Origin: Candidatus Omnitrophota bacterium
Lineage (GTDB): Bacteria; Omnitrophota; Gorgyraeia; JACQQV01
DNA length: 54,282 bases
Direction: 5' to 3'
NCBI GenBank assembly: GCA_016206785.1
Contig: JACQQV010000009.1
Coordinates: 1-54,282 of the forward strand
In this document: one piece after another, positions 26,154 to 35,058 of the stretch
Layout of the letters: each line of letters opens with the position of its first letter
Numbering within the stretch: position 1 is the first letter of the stretch
The notes under the pieces: model-generated
Databases searched by the model: none
What the model was told of the DNA's origin: nothing
The model's input: only the letters and a program-made list of their open reading frames with translations
Translations under genes and position numbers: made by a program

Positions 26154-27040
26154 AATGGCTGCTTGCAATAGGCCTGTTATTTTTTCTTCCAACACCTGCA
26201 TCGGGCGTTGCTATCAATGCCGATATAGGCCTCACCCCCGCCAAAGATCAAACCATCCTTCGCAGTCAGGTCCGCTATCAGCGAAAGTCTGACGATCCAA
26301 CTAATCAAAATCGGGATGAACGGGTCTGGGAATTTCCACAAACCATCGTGTATGGTTTTACAGAAAGTGTTGCAGGAATCTTGACCGTCCCTTATTTGGA
26401 CAAGGAGCTTAGGACCGTCAGTGGAACAGAGCGAATCATCCGAGAGGATAGCGGCGTCGGGGATATCTCTGTTTTGGCGAAATACCTCGCCTATCGTCAA
26501 GACTTTCCGGGTGCCACATCGCGACTTTCCCTCATCGGGGGGATGGAACTGCCGACAGGACAGAGCGGGGATTCCGATGCACAGGGAAAGTTGCCGCGGA
26601 CCCTTCAACTCGGCTCCGGTTCGTGGGACCCGATCGTCGGAGCCGCTTATACCCGCCAGACACTCGACGATGAATGGGATCTCAATGCAACCTATCAGTT
26701 TAATACCGCCTCCAATCAGTTTGAGTTTGGGGATCTTTTAAAATATACCGTCGCCTACCAGAAACGCGTCTGGCCATGGCAACTCCCTGAACGCGGAGTC
26801 TACACCCAATTGAATCTGGTCTTGGAGGCCAACGGTGTCTGGGCTCAAAAGAATCGAAGTGGGGGGAGTCTTGTTGACAACTCGGGAGGGAATACCATCT
26901 TCTTATCTCCTGGCCTTCAGGCCGCCTCTCAGTTTGCCGTGGTGGAGATCTCCGCACAGCTCCCAACCCTCCAGACCCTTAACGGCAACCAAGTAGAGAC
27001 AGACTTTGTGTGGGTCAGCAGTATCCGTGTGACGTTTTGA
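26150..27040 (+). CDS. Outer-membrane beta-barrel, MetA-pathway transporter type
   Basis: 296 residues. A signal peptide (WLLAIGLLFFLPTPASG) is followed by alternating amphipathic strands such as TIVYGFTESVAGILTVPY, GVGDISVLAKYLAY and SRLSLIGGMELPTG, ending in a C-terminal Phe after the strand VWVSSIRVTF. It resembles the PF13557 group of outer-membrane proteins, often annotated simply as transporters. As last gene of the metal operon it could be the outer-membrane port for the metal; no metal-binding motif is obvious in it. Confidence 0.75.
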   Translation: MKWLLAIGLLFFLPTPASGVAINADIGLTPAKDQTILRSQVRYQRKSDDPTNQNRDERVWEFPQTIVYGFTESVAGILTVPYLDKELRTVSGTERIIREDSGVGDISVLAKYLAYRQDFPGATSRLSLIGGMELPTGQSGDSDAQGKLPRTLQLGSGSWDPIVGAAYTRQTLDDEWDLNATYQFNTASNQFEFGDLLKYTVAYQKRVWPWQLPERGVYTQLNLVLEANGVWAQKNRSGGSLVDNSGGNTIFLSPGLQAASQFAVVEISAQLPTLQTLNGNQVETDFVWVSSIRVTF

Positions 27041-27049
27041 CAGGTACTT

Positions 27050-27079
27050 TTGACGAATGGGATATTCTTGTGTTATAAT
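27050..27079 (+). promoter_or_regulatory. Promoter of the 27088 gene
   Basis: TTGACG (27050-27055), 18-base spacer, then a perfect TATAAT (27074-27079). The ATG at 27088 follows only 8 bases after the -10 box, with no ribosome-binding site, so the mRNA may be leaderless. Confidence 0.6.
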
Positions 27080-27087
27080 AACTCAGT

Positions 27088-27522
27088 ATGAGTACCGTTC
27101 ACCGCTGGAAAAAAGCCTTTTCCTTCGTTGTCTTCGCATGTAGTTTTGCTTTCCTAATCGCACTGCATCACTGTGTCCTGCCGCAGCGGGGCAAGCAAAC
27201 GATGGAAGGAAATCGTCTGACTAACGAAAGCGCCTCTTTCCGTTCGGCTGTGGCCCTCTCGGCCGAAACTCACTGCAAAGGAACAGGCCACTGCGCTTCC
27301 ATCTATGCGGTCCTTCCCTCAGAAAGAATTTTGGCTAACCTTAGTGTCTTATCTTCCGAAAGCATGAAGATGACGGCATGGCAAACGTCCGCCACTCCTC
27401 CGAACATGGCCCCCATCTTTTCAAAAACAGGATGGAGTCCTCCGGCATCAAGGCTCATTTATTCAAGCCCCTTTTACCGCACGACCTTTTCCGTCCACGC
27501 GCCTCCCTCTTTTCCTGCCTAA
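27088..27522 (+). CDS. Exported protein of unknown function
   Basis: 144 residues. Basic start and a hydrophobic segment (FSFVVFACSFAFLIALHHCVLP) suggest export or an anchor. The rest is Ser/Pro-rich and of low complexity, with a small Cys/His cluster (ETHCKGTGHCASIY) that might bind a metal. I recognise no family. A good promoter directly ahead supports it as a real gene. Confidence 0.55.
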   Translation: MSTVHRWKKAFSFVVFACSFAFLIALHHCVLPQRGKQTMEGNRLTNESASFRSAVALSAETHCKGTGHCASIYAVLPSERILANLSVLSSESMKMTAWQTSATPPNMAPIFSKTGWSPPASRLIYSSPFYRTTFSVHAPPSFPA

Positions 27523-27607
27523 TCCGGCACTTTAATCACTTTCACTACAAGAGTCGTTTTTAAATTCTTTTCCTTCATTTTCAGGAACTCAACCAGAAGG
27601 AGGCAAT

Positions 27608-28120
27608 ATGAGACAAGACGAGGTTTCAAGAATCGTGATGGCAGTGGGTGTGAGTGGGTTACTGCTTTTGTCCCCATCGGTCTTTGCCGCCGAGCATGGA
27701 GGGAAAGAACATGGGGGAACACCTGCTCCGAAAGCGAAGGAACATGGCGGCACGACGCAAGAGCATGGCGGTCAGGCGCTGAAGGTCGAGCCGTCGGCTG
27801 ATCAGATCCGTCAGGCGATCCGGGACCACATCGCCGCAACCGAGCAAAAGAAAGGAGCCTTCACGATCAAAGATGAGGCAACCGGAGCGACCCGCACGCT
27901 AAAGCTGGCACGCGTCCATGACCGCGTGGGCAAGACCGGGAATTTCTACTACTCCTGCTCGGACATGCGCGATGTGAAAAACGGGGAGCTGCTTGATTTG
28001 GATTTTGACGTGGATGCCAAGGGCGGTCAACTCAAGGTCGTAGATGAACGGATCCACAAAGTCGAAGGCAAAGCCCGTTACACGTACGACGAGAACGACA
28101 ACCGGATTCCGCTTCGGTGA
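27608..28120 (+). CDS. Exported protein with EHGG repeats
   Basis: 170 residues. A signal peptide ending near SVFAAEHG is followed at once by four EHGG units (about residues 29-55: EHGG KEHGG, then EHGG TTQEHGG), a likely metal-binding His cluster. The remaining 110 residues form a compact domain with a YYSCSDMRDVKNG motif and a calculable alpha/beta pattern, family unknown. AGAAGGAGG precedes ATG 27608. Its GGTGA end gives the GTG start of the L,D-transpeptidase gene. I infer a periplasmic metal-related role from the repeats and the neighbouring metal operon. Confidence 0.75.
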   Translation: MRQDEVSRIVMAVGVSGLLLLSPSVFAAEHGGKEHGGTPAPKAKEHGGTTQEHGGQALKVEPSADQIRQAIRDHIAATEQKKGAFTIKDEATGATRTLKLARVHDRVGKTGNFYYSCSDMRDVKNGELLDLDFDVDAKGGQLKVVDERIHKVEGKARYTYDENDNRIPLR

Positions 28121-28818
28121 GACGGCGTCTCATTTTTGGAGCGCTTGCTCTACTCATTGCCGTAATCGCGGCGTGGGGCAGTCTCCGGTGGTCAAAGGCT
28201 CAACCGACGGTACATGCGCAGAAAGTCCTTCGTCAGGCCGAGCAGACGGAGAGGTTTGGAAATCTCAGGTTGGACGCTTTGTTATCCTCAACCGACCCCA
28301 ACGTCAGAACATTCACGATCCAACCCGGCGATACCCTGGGGAGAATCGCAAGGCGTTTCGGTGTCACGGTCGGACTTCTCAAGCGGGCGAACCGGCTCAC
28401 GGGCGACCTCATCCGCCCGGGACAGAAGTTGAGAGTGCCGGAGATGGCGTTTCGAATCACCATTGACAAATCGGACAATGTCCTCACCCTTTGGAATGGG
28501 GAGGAGTCGGTCAAAACGTACCGGGTTGCCACAGGGGACAACAATATTACACCCGTTGGCACCTTTACGATCGTGAATAAAGTCGTTGACCCTGTCTGGT
28601 ATACGACGGGGGCGGTCTTTCCGCCGGACAGTCCCAAGAATATCCTGGGTAGCCGCTGGATGGGACTGTCGGAGCCCAGTTACGGTATCCACGGAACGAC
28701 CGATCCCTTAACAATCGGTCAGCAGGTCACAGCGGGATGCGTCAGGATGCAGAACAAAGACGTAGAGGAGTTGTTTGATCTTATCCCTATCGGGACGGAA
28801 GTGGCTATTGTCGACTGA
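28117..28818 (+). CDS. LysM and L,D-transpeptidase (YkuD) protein
   Basis: 233 residues from a GTG at 28117, overlapping the previous stop by 4 bases. An N-terminal membrane helix (LIFGALALLIAVIAAWGSL) is followed by a LysM domain (FTIQPGDTLGRIARRFGV, about 65-108) and a YkuD catalytic domain (about 112-232). The active-site motif is present: HGT, then TAGCVRM with the nucleophilic Cys. It would form 3-3 cross-links or attach proteins in peptidoglycan at the periplasmic face. The order LysM then YkuD is common. Confidence 0.9.
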   Translation: MRRRLIFGALALLIAVIAAWGSLRWSKAQPTVHAQKVLRQAEQTERFGNLRLDALLSSTDPNVRTFTIQPGDTLGRIARRFGVTVGLLKRANRLTGDLIRPGQKLRVPEMAFRITIDKSDNVLTLWNGEESVKTYRVATGDNNITPVGTFTIVNKVVDPVWYTTGAVFPPDSPKNILGSRWMGLSEPSYGIHGTTDPLTIGQQVTAGCVRMQNKDVEELFDLIPIGTEVAIVD

Positions 28819-28836
28819 CAGGAAGGATTCTTTACC

Positions 28837-31137
28837 GTGAAGCTGAGGCATCTTGTCATTCTTGGCGTGGTCTTGGTGAATCTTTTTCTGGCAGCACTTT
28901 TTCTGGATCTTTTCCGGTATAAAAGAATTCCGACGTCTTGGCTCCATCTGAATCATGCCAGCTCTTCTGATGTCATTGTAGAGTCCGATACAACGTCAAA
29001 GAGTAACGCTCACGGACAAAATCGTAAACCGAACCGGCTGATCAACGAGAAGAGCCCTTACCTGTTGCAGCATGCCTACAATCCCGTCAACTGGTATCCA
29101 TGGGGGAGTGAGGCATTTGAGAAGGCGAAGAAGGAGGATAAACCGATCTTTCTTTCGATCGGTTACTCTACCTGTCACTGGTGCCATGTGATGGAAAGGG
29201 AGTCTTTCTCCGATCCAAAGGTCGCTGCCATTATGAACGAGCACTTTGTCTCCATCAAAGTAGACCGTGAAGAAAGGCCTGATGTTGACACTATCTATAT
29301 GGCGGCTGTCATGACGATGACCGGATCCGGCGGCTGGCCCCTCACTGCGTTTGTCACACCGGATCTTAAACCCTTCTATGGCGGGACCTATTTCCCCCCG
29401 GAAGATAAATGGGGGCGTCCCGGACTCAAGACGCTTTTACGGGGAATTGCGGACGCATGGAAGAATCGGAGGGGTGAGGTTCTCCGCTCAAGTGAATCGC
29501 TCACCCAATTGATACAAGCCCAATCGCACACAGAAGCCGGCAAAGGAGTTTCTCTCTCCGAGGAAACGCTTAAAAAAGGATTTCAGCAGTACGCATCTCA
29601 ATTCGATAGCGATGATGGGGGTTTCGGCAGTGCTCCCAAATTCCCGAGAAGCCACTCACTTTCATTTCTCCTTCGGTATTGGAAGAAATCCCAGGACCCC
29701 AAAGCGCTTGAGATGGTGGAGAAGACGTTGCAAGAGATGGCGAAGGGCGGCATGTATGACCATATCGGAGGGGGGTTCCACCGCTATTCCACAGACCCAC
29801 AATGGCGCGTGCCCCATTTTGAGAAGATGCTCTATGATCAGACCATCCTCGCCAAGACCTACCTCGAGGCGTATCAGGTTACGAAAAAAGATGAGTATGC
29901 CAGGATTGCGCGGGAAATTTTCGACTATGTCCTAAGGGACATGACCGGCCCTGAGGGGGGATTTTACTCTGCTGAAGACGCCGATAGCGCCCCGGATCCC
30001 AAACATCCGGATGAAAAATCAGAAGGGGCCTTTTATCTATGGACAAAGAGTGAAGTTTCAAAAATCCTTGGGAAGGAGGAGGCCGAGACATTCAGTTATC
30101 GTTACGGCGTTCAGCCAAACGGAAATACCCCGTTTGATCCGCATGGCGAATTTACCGGAAAGAATATCCTCTATGAAGCCCACAGCCTGGAAGAGACGGC
30201 CGAGAAGTTCGGAAAATCGGTTGAGGAAGCGGGATTAACGCTTCTGGACGCCAAGATGAAACTTTTTGCAACACGCTCCAAGCGCCTTCGGCCCCATTTG
30301 GATGATAAGATTCTCGCCGACTGGAATGGTCTTATGATCTCAAGCCTTGCCTTTGGATCGCGCGTTCTAAATGAGCCAAAATATCGCCAGGCCGCGGAGA
30401 AGGCGGCCGACTTTATCCTCTCAACATTAGTGACGAAGGAAGGAAGACTTCTTCACCGATACCGGAAAGGGGAAGCGGCGCTTGCCGGGACCATTGAAGA
30501 CTATGCCTTTTTCATTCACGGGCTTTTCGACCTTTATGAGGCGACATTTGACTCACGCTATCTGGAGTGGGCGAAGAGACTTGCCGCCACGATGGTTCAA
30601 CTTTTTTGGGACGAGAAAAACGGCGGGTTTTTCTTTACCGCCGATGATGCCGAAAAGCTCCTTTTCCGGCCCAGGGAGTTATACGACGGTGCAATTCCCT
30701 CTGGAAACTCTGTGGCGGCGCTGGATCTTATCCGCGTGGGGCGTCTCACGATGGAAAAAGAGTTTGAAGGAAAGGCGGAGGTCTTAATGAAAACCTTCTC
30801 TGGAGAGATTTCCAACACCCCCATGGCGTATCCACAACTCCTTATCGCTTTAGATTTCGCCTTGGGGCCGTCAAAGGAAATCGTGATCGCCGGCACACCG
30901 GATGATCCGGCCACAGGGGCGATGGTCCGGGAAGTCTTCGGGCGGTTTCTTCCCAATAAAGTCGTAGCACTCCGTCTTCCCGGAGAAGAAGGCGAGAGGC
31001 TTTCAACCCTTGTTCCTTTTGCAAAGCTACAAGTCCCGTTGGGAGGAAAGGCGACCGCTTACGTCTGTGAGAACTATGTTTGCAATCTCCCAACGACAGA
31101 CCTTGAAAAAATGATCACCCTGCTGGAGGAGAAATAA
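28837..31137 (+). CDS. SSP411/YyaL-type protein, second copy
   Basis: 766 residues from a GTG at 28837 with AGGAAGG upstream. It is closely similar to the protein at 21351 along its length, including [19 protein letters not shown], the redox motif C113-H-W-C116 and the glycosidase-like barrel. It differs at the start: an uncleaved membrane anchor ([21 protein letters not shown]) replaces the lipoprotein signal. It also carries an extra segment in the second half (about 430-470). The pairing with L,D-transpeptidase and a DsbD-TlpA protein suggests an envelope redox function; activity unproven. Confidence 0.9.
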   Translation: MKLRHLVILGVVLVNLFLAALFLDLFRYKRIPTSWLHLNHASSSDVIVESDTTSKSNAHGQNRKPNRLINEKSPYLLQHAYNPVNWYPWGSEAFEKAKKEDKPIFLSIGYSTCHWCHVMERESFSDPKVAAIMNEHFVSIKVDREERPDVDTIYMAAVMTMTGSGGWPLTAFVTPDLKPFYGGTYFPPEDKWGRPGLKTLLRGIADAWKNRRGEVLRSSESLTQLIQAQSHTEAGKGVSLSEETLKKGFQQYASQFDSDDGGFGSAPKFPRSHSLSFLLRYWKKSQDPKALEMVEKTLQEMAKGGMYDHIGGGFHRYSTDPQWRVPHFEKMLYDQTILAKTYLEAYQVTKKDEYARIAREIFDYVLRDMTGPEGGFYSAEDADSAPDPKHPDEKSEGAFYLWTKSEVSKILGKEEAETFSYRYGVQPNGNTPFDPHGEFTGKNILYEAHSLEETAEKFGKSVEEAGLTLLDAKMKLFATRSKRLRPHLDDKILADWNGLMISSLAFGSRVLNEPKYRQAAEKAADFILSTLVTKEGRLLHRYRKGEAALAGTIEDYAFFIHGLFDLYEATFDSRYLEWAKRLAATMVQLFWDEKNGGFFFTADDAEKLLFRPRELYDGAIPSGNSVAALDLIRVGRLTMEKEFEGKAEVLMKTFSGEISNTPMAYPQLLIALDFALGPSKEIVIAGTPDDPATGAMVREVFGRFLPNKVVALRLPGEEGERLSTLVPFAKLQVPLGGKATAYVCENYVCNLPTTDLEKMITLLEEK

Positions 31138-31139
31138 CC

Positions 31140-32876
31140 GTGGATCCATCTGTGACGACATTTGCGGGACTTTTTCTGATGGGGCTTGCCCTGAATCTCA
31201 CCCCTTGTGTCTACCCCATGATCTCTGTGACGGTCTCCTTATTCGGAGGGAGGGGCCAAACAAAGTTTTCGTCAGCTCTTTTGAGGGCTGTCGTATATGT
31301 CTTCGGGATTGCTGTGATGTACAGCTCTCTCGGTCTGGTTGCGGCTTTTACCGGAGGCCTCTTCGGGGCGCTTCTTCAGAACCGCTGGGTCTTGGGAGGG
31401 ATTGCTTTATTACTTTTCCTGCTCGCCTTAAGCACGTTTGGGGTCTTTCGACTTCAACCACCCAGCTCTCTTTTAAACAAACTATCCAGAAAACAGATGC
31501 CGGGACTTTTCGGCCTTTTTTTCTCAGGTGTCGTCGTTGGCATCTTTGCAGCCCCCTGCATCGGCCCGCCGGTTGTGGCACTTCTTACGTACGTCGGGAC
31601 ACGGGGGGATCCCCTTTTCGGGTTCTGGGCGCTCTTTGTCCTCTCACTCGGCCTGGGGTCTCCCTACATTGTGCTCGGAACCTTTTCAGGGCTTCTGAAG
31701 AAACTTCCAAAATCGGGGATTTGGCTTGTGTGGATTGAGAAGATTTTTGGTGTTATCCTTTTGGTCGTCGCCTCATTTTATTTTTCGCTCGGGTTTGCCC
31801 CGCAGTTTATTCCTTGGATTTTGCCTGCCTCACTCACCCTCGGCGGTATCTATCTCGGTTTTCTGGAAGGCTCCGGGAAGGACCGCCCTGTCTTTCCTTG
31901 GATCAAGAAAGGAATTGGGACTTGCCTGATCGCCTCCAGTCTCTTTCTTACGGCGGCGCCGGTCACTCCCCCAAAAGAAACGGTGGAATGGGAGCCGTTT
32001 CGCATGGAAAGGCTCGCGGAGGCGAAAGAGGCGGGGGAGCCGGTCATCATCGATTTCTATGCGGAGTGGTGCATTCCCTGTCTTGAATTTGAGCGGTTCA
32101 CCTATACCCATCCAAAAGTGATCCAAGAGCTTGAGCCGTTTGTAAGACTCAAGGCCGACCTGACCTATATGGAGGATCCCCGAACAAAAGTGATTGTGGA
32201 CAAATTCGGAATTGTTGCCCTTCCGAACATCGTCTTTCTGGGTCCGGACGGGAGAGAGATAAAGGAATCGCGCATCCTCGGTTTTATGCCTGCCCCTGAA
32301 TTTGTGAAGCGCATCAAGTCCTTAAAAAGGACGATGGGCTTTTCAGTATCGCCGGTTAAAGTCGCTTCCCCTCCCGCAACCGATTCCGCCGACGGAGAGG
32401 AATTGATTGGTACAAAAGCGCCCGAATGGACAGTCTCAAGTTGGTTTAACTCAGAACCAAAGGAACTTTCGGATTTTAGGGGAAAGGTCGTTCTCGTTCG
32501 ATTCTGGACAGGACCAGACTGCCCTTACTGCGCCGCGTCAGCCCCTGTTTTAAATGAGCTCTACAGCCGCTACAGGGAAAAGGATTTTGTTGTGATTGGA
32601 ATCTATCACCATAAGTCCCAGACGCCTTTGACAAAAGAGCATGTGGAGCAGCTCATCAGGAAATACGGGTTTGAATTTCCGGTCGCGATCGATCCAAACT
32701 GGACAACACTCAGAAAGTGGTGGTTAGATGGAAAGGAACGGGCCTGGACTTCCGTTAGCTTCTTGATTGACCAAGAGGGAACGATTCGCTACATCCACCC
32801 GGGCGGTTCCTACACGACGAAGGAGACACAGGAGTTGGAGGCTGCGATCGATCAACTGTTATCCGGCATTTCTTAA
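31140..32876 (+). CDS. DsbD-type thiol reductant transporter fused to a TlpA-like thioredoxin
   Basis: 578 residues from a GTG at 31140 with GGAGGAG upstream. A CcdA/DsbD membrane core of about eight helices carries the two redox cysteines C23 (LTPCVYP) and C140 (AAPCIGP). A periplasmic thioredoxin domain (C311-IP-C314, AEWCIPC) follows, then an AhpC/TlpA-like thioredoxin (C461-PY-C464). It would carry electrons from cytoplasmic thioredoxin to periplasmic thiols. The N-terminal DsbD-alpha domain of E. coli DsbD is absent and the extra TlpA domain takes its place, so a self-contained relay is likely. Only 2 bases separate it from the SSP411 gene. Confidence 0.88.
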   Translation: MDPSVTTFAGLFLMGLALNLTPCVYPMISVTVSLFGGRGQTKFSSALLRAVVYVFGIAVMYSSLGLVAAFTGGLFGALLQNRWVLGGIALLLFLLALSTFGVFRLQPPSSLLNKLSRKQMPGLFGLFFSGVVVGIFAAPCIGPPVVALLTYVGTRGDPLFGFWALFVLSLGLGSPYIVLGTFSGLLKKLPKSGIWLVWIEKIFGVILLVVASFYFSLGFAPQFIPWILPASLTLGGIYLGFLEGSGKDRPVFPWIKKGIGTCLIASSLFLTAAPVTPPKETVEWEPFRMERLAEAKEAGEPVIIDFYAEWCIPCLEFERFTYTHPKVIQELEPFVRLKADLTYMEDPRTKVIVDKFGIVALPNIVFLGPDGREIKESRILGFMPAPEFVKRIKSLKRTMGFSVSPVKVASPPATDSADGEELIGTKAPEWTVSSWFNSEPKELSDFRGKVVLVRFWTGPDCPYCAASAPVLNELYSRYREKDFVVIGIYHHKSQTPLTKEHVEQLIRKYGFEFPVAIDPNWTTLRKWWLDGKERAWTSVSFLIDQEGTIRYIHPGGSYTTKETQELEAAIDQLLSGIS

Positions 32877-32958
32877 TTAGAAACCGTCCGAAACAATCAA
32901 ATCTTCCTGAATCCAAATCTCCAAAATCGCATCTCATCTAAATAGAAAGGAGATATCC

Positions 32959-33987
32959 ATGCCTGAGCTTCGCCAGAATCTTGCCACGAAAGAATGGGTG
33001 ATCATCGCTTCCGAGCGATCCAAGAAGCCGTATGATTTCAAGAAAGAGGCTCCTTCGGAACCGACCCCTTCATTCGTTCAAAATTGCCCCTTCTGTATTG
33101 GGAATGAGGATAAGACAGAAAAAGATCTTCTGGTCTACCCGGCGTTGGATTCCCGATGGCCGTGGGGGGTCCGCATCATTCCGAATAAATTTCCGGCGCT
33201 TCTCCCTTCGCCGGACTGTAAAATTGAACCTCGCCGAAGGGAAGGCCCGTATCTGTCCATGGATGGGATTGGACATCATGAAGTCATCATCGAACATCCC
33301 GATCATAGCCAGACCCCCGGTACGATGACGATGGAGGAAATTGAACTGGTTCTTAAAGCCTATTACGAGCGATATCATTCCCTGGAAAAGGATTGTAACA
33401 ACCATTTAATCACCATCTTTCAAAATCACGGAGTCCGTGGGGGCGCCTCTCTCAGACACCCACACTCACAACTCATTACAACGGGGATTGTGCCCCTCCA
33501 TATCCGGCATCTCCTTTTCGAGGCCGAGCGTTATTATGATGATCAAGGGAAGTGTATCTTCTGCGATATGTTACGGTATGAGAAGTCGGCAGGCGTTCGT
33601 ATCGTCTACGAAAACCGCGACATGGTGGCTTTCGTCCCCTATGCGGCGAGTGTGGCGTATGAAGTTTGGATTTTACCGCGCGTGCATCAGGCGGCATTTG
33701 GGAAAATTGAACCACAGATTCTTCATTCTCTCGCCGATGTTCTCCGACAGATACTAGGTCGGATGTATATTTTACTTGGGGACCCCGATTATAATTACGT
33801 GATTCGTACAGCCCCCTATCCGTTTTCCGACGTTCCTTTTTATCATTGGTACTTTGAGGTGCAACCACGAATCTCCCAACGGGCCGGTTTTGAGATTGGA
33901 TCTGGTATCAATATTAATATGGAACTTCCCGAAGAATCTGCGCGGCGCCTTCGGGAAATTTCTGTGAACCCGTTGTTGACGGGGTGA
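32959..33987 (+). CDS. galT: Galactose-1-phosphate uridylyltransferase family protein
   Basis: 342 residues of the HIT superfamily GalT branch. It has the zinc-binding CPFC (43-46), a second CIFC, and the catalytic HPHSQ, whose central His forms the nucleotidyl intermediate. The family swaps UMP (or AMP in some relatives) between sugar phosphates. A diverged GalT could act on glucose-1-phosphate or another sugar, so the symbol is tentative. AAAGGAGAT stands 7 bases ahead of ATG 32959. Neighbours give no sugar pathway. Confidence 0.85.
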   Translation: MPELRQNLATKEWVIIASERSKKPYDFKKEAPSEPTPSFVQNCPFCIGNEDKTEKDLLVYPALDSRWPWGVRIIPNKFPALLPSPDCKIEPRRREGPYLSMDGIGHHEVIIEHPDHSQTPGTMTMEEIELVLKAYYERYHSLEKDCNNHLITIFQNHGVRGGASLRHPHSQLITTGIVPLHIRHLLFEAERYYDDQGKCIFCDMLRYEKSAGVRIVYENRDMVAFVPYAASVAYEVWILPRVHQAAFGKIEPQILHSLADVLRQILGRMYILLGDPDYNYVIRTAPYPFSDVPFYHWYFEVQPRISQRAGFEIGSGININMELPEESARRLREISVNPLLTG

Positions 33988-34004
33988 GTTGGCTGTGATA
34001 GCAT
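33976..34004 (+). promoter_or_regulatory. Possible promoter of the ECF sigma gene
   Basis: TTGACG (33976-33981), 17-base spacer, TAGCAT (33999-34004). The -35 overlaps the end of the GalT gene. The sigma gene's ATG at 34011 comes 6 bases after the -10, again compatible with a leaderless mRNA. The -10 match is only 4 of 6. Confidence 0.4.
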
Positions 34005-34010
34005 GAAACT

Positions 34011-34661
34011 ATGGCAATGTCTCCACTAGATGATCAAGAGCTTATCAGCCGGCTCAAGAAAAAAGATGAAGCTGCCTTAGAGGCACTGATAGCGCAATAT
34101 GAAACCAAAGTCTTTGGTCTGGCAGTGCGCTTCACAGGAAATCATCAGGATGCGGAAGAAATCCTCCAGGATGTCTTCTGGACTATTTTTGAGAAGATCG
34201 ACACGTTTCGCGGAGAGTCAAAATTCTCGAGCTGGATCTATCGGATCGCCACCAACGTTGCACTCATGAAGCTGCGCAAGCGGCCAAAGATTCGGGAGAT
34301 TCCGTTGGAAGAAGAGCTTGGCCCAGCGATGACCGAGGATGGGATGATCGCAGAGCCTGTCGTGGACTGGTCGAGACTTGCCGATGAGGAATTGGATCGT
34401 AAAGAACTGGACCATCGCATTGAGGGGGCCATTGGCCTTCTACCACTGGACTATCGGAGTGTGTTTGTACTGAGAGACGTTGAAGGACTCTCAGCGGAGG
34501 AGACGAGTCGAATTCTTCGGATTTCTATTGCGGCGCTCAAGAGTCGACTCCATCGTGCACGGCTTTTTTTGCGTAAGCAATTGGCAGACTATACACAAGT
34601 CCCGCAATCCTCTTTAGAGGCGGATCAAGTCGGGATGAAAAAGGATGAACCCCATGCTTAA
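34011..34661 (+). CDS. ECF-type RNA polymerase sigma factor
   Basis: 216 residues, group IV sigma-70. Region 2 (about 25-92: DAEEILQDVFWTIFEKIDTF, FSSWIYRIATNVAL) recognises the -10 and core polymerase. Region 4 (about 140-195: LPLDYRSVFVLRDVEGLSAEE, IAALKSRLHRAR) reads the -35. The downstream gene overlaps by 17 bases and encodes a zinc-finger anti-sigma, the usual partner. The stress it answers is not visible; nearby thiol and arsenic genes make redox or metal stress a guess. ATG 34017 is an alternative start. Confidence 0.9.
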   Translation: MAMSPLDDQELISRLKKKDEAALEALIAQYETKVFGLAVRFTGNHQDAEEILQDVFWTIFEKIDTFRGESKFSSWIYRIATNVALMKLRKRPKIREIPLEEELGPAMTEDGMIAEPVVDWSRLADEELDRKELDHRIEGAIGLLPLDYRSVFVLRDVEGLSAEETSRILRISIAALKSRLHRARLFLRKQLADYTQVPQSSLEADQVGMKKDEPHA

Positions 34662-34926
34662 ATGTCGCGATATTGGTCAACTTCTCTATGACTACGTGGA
34701 AGGTGTTTTAGATCCTCCCATTCGCCAACAACTGGAGCAGCATTTGGCAGATTGTCCCGGTTGCATCGCCTTTGTCAATACTTATAGACAGACAATCACT
34801 CTATCGAAAGAGCTGCGCGAAGAAGAAATCCCTCAGGAACTTCAGCAAAAACTACAGAGTTTCATCAAGGAAAAACTACACGAGCCTGGTTTCTGGTCTC
34901 GACTCCGTACCCGCCTGACGGGTTGA
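34645..34926 (+). CDS. Zinc-finger anti-sigma factor
   Basis: 93 residues. An anti-sigma zinc-binding domain has C7 and the HxxxCxxC motif (HLADCPGC, about 33-40). The tail (about 45-93) is helical and charged with no membrane helix, so this is a soluble anti-sigma, often a direct sensor of oxidation or metals through the zinc site. The start inside the sigma gene implies translational coupling. ATG 34654 is an alternative. Confidence 0.85.
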   Translation: MNPMLKCRDIGQLLYDYVEGVLDPPIRQQLEQHLADCPGCIAFVNTYRQTITLSKELREEEIPQELQQKLQSFIKEKLHEPGFWSRLRTRLTG

Positions 34927-35058
34927 GGGTAAACTCTCTTTCTTCGCGGTCTTCTCCCACTTATAACCCACCCTCACTTCTTACCGATTTCCTTAAAACA
35001 TCTGAATCCTTTTCCTCAGTCACGCATCATAATGAGTGAAGGCGTAAGGAGGTAAACG

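Noticed and set aside
23561-27040. A standard mercury-resistance operon
   Set aside because: There is no merA, merB or merC; the CopZ-type chaperone and the outer-membrane barrel are not usual mer genes; and the regulator lacks one mercury ligand.
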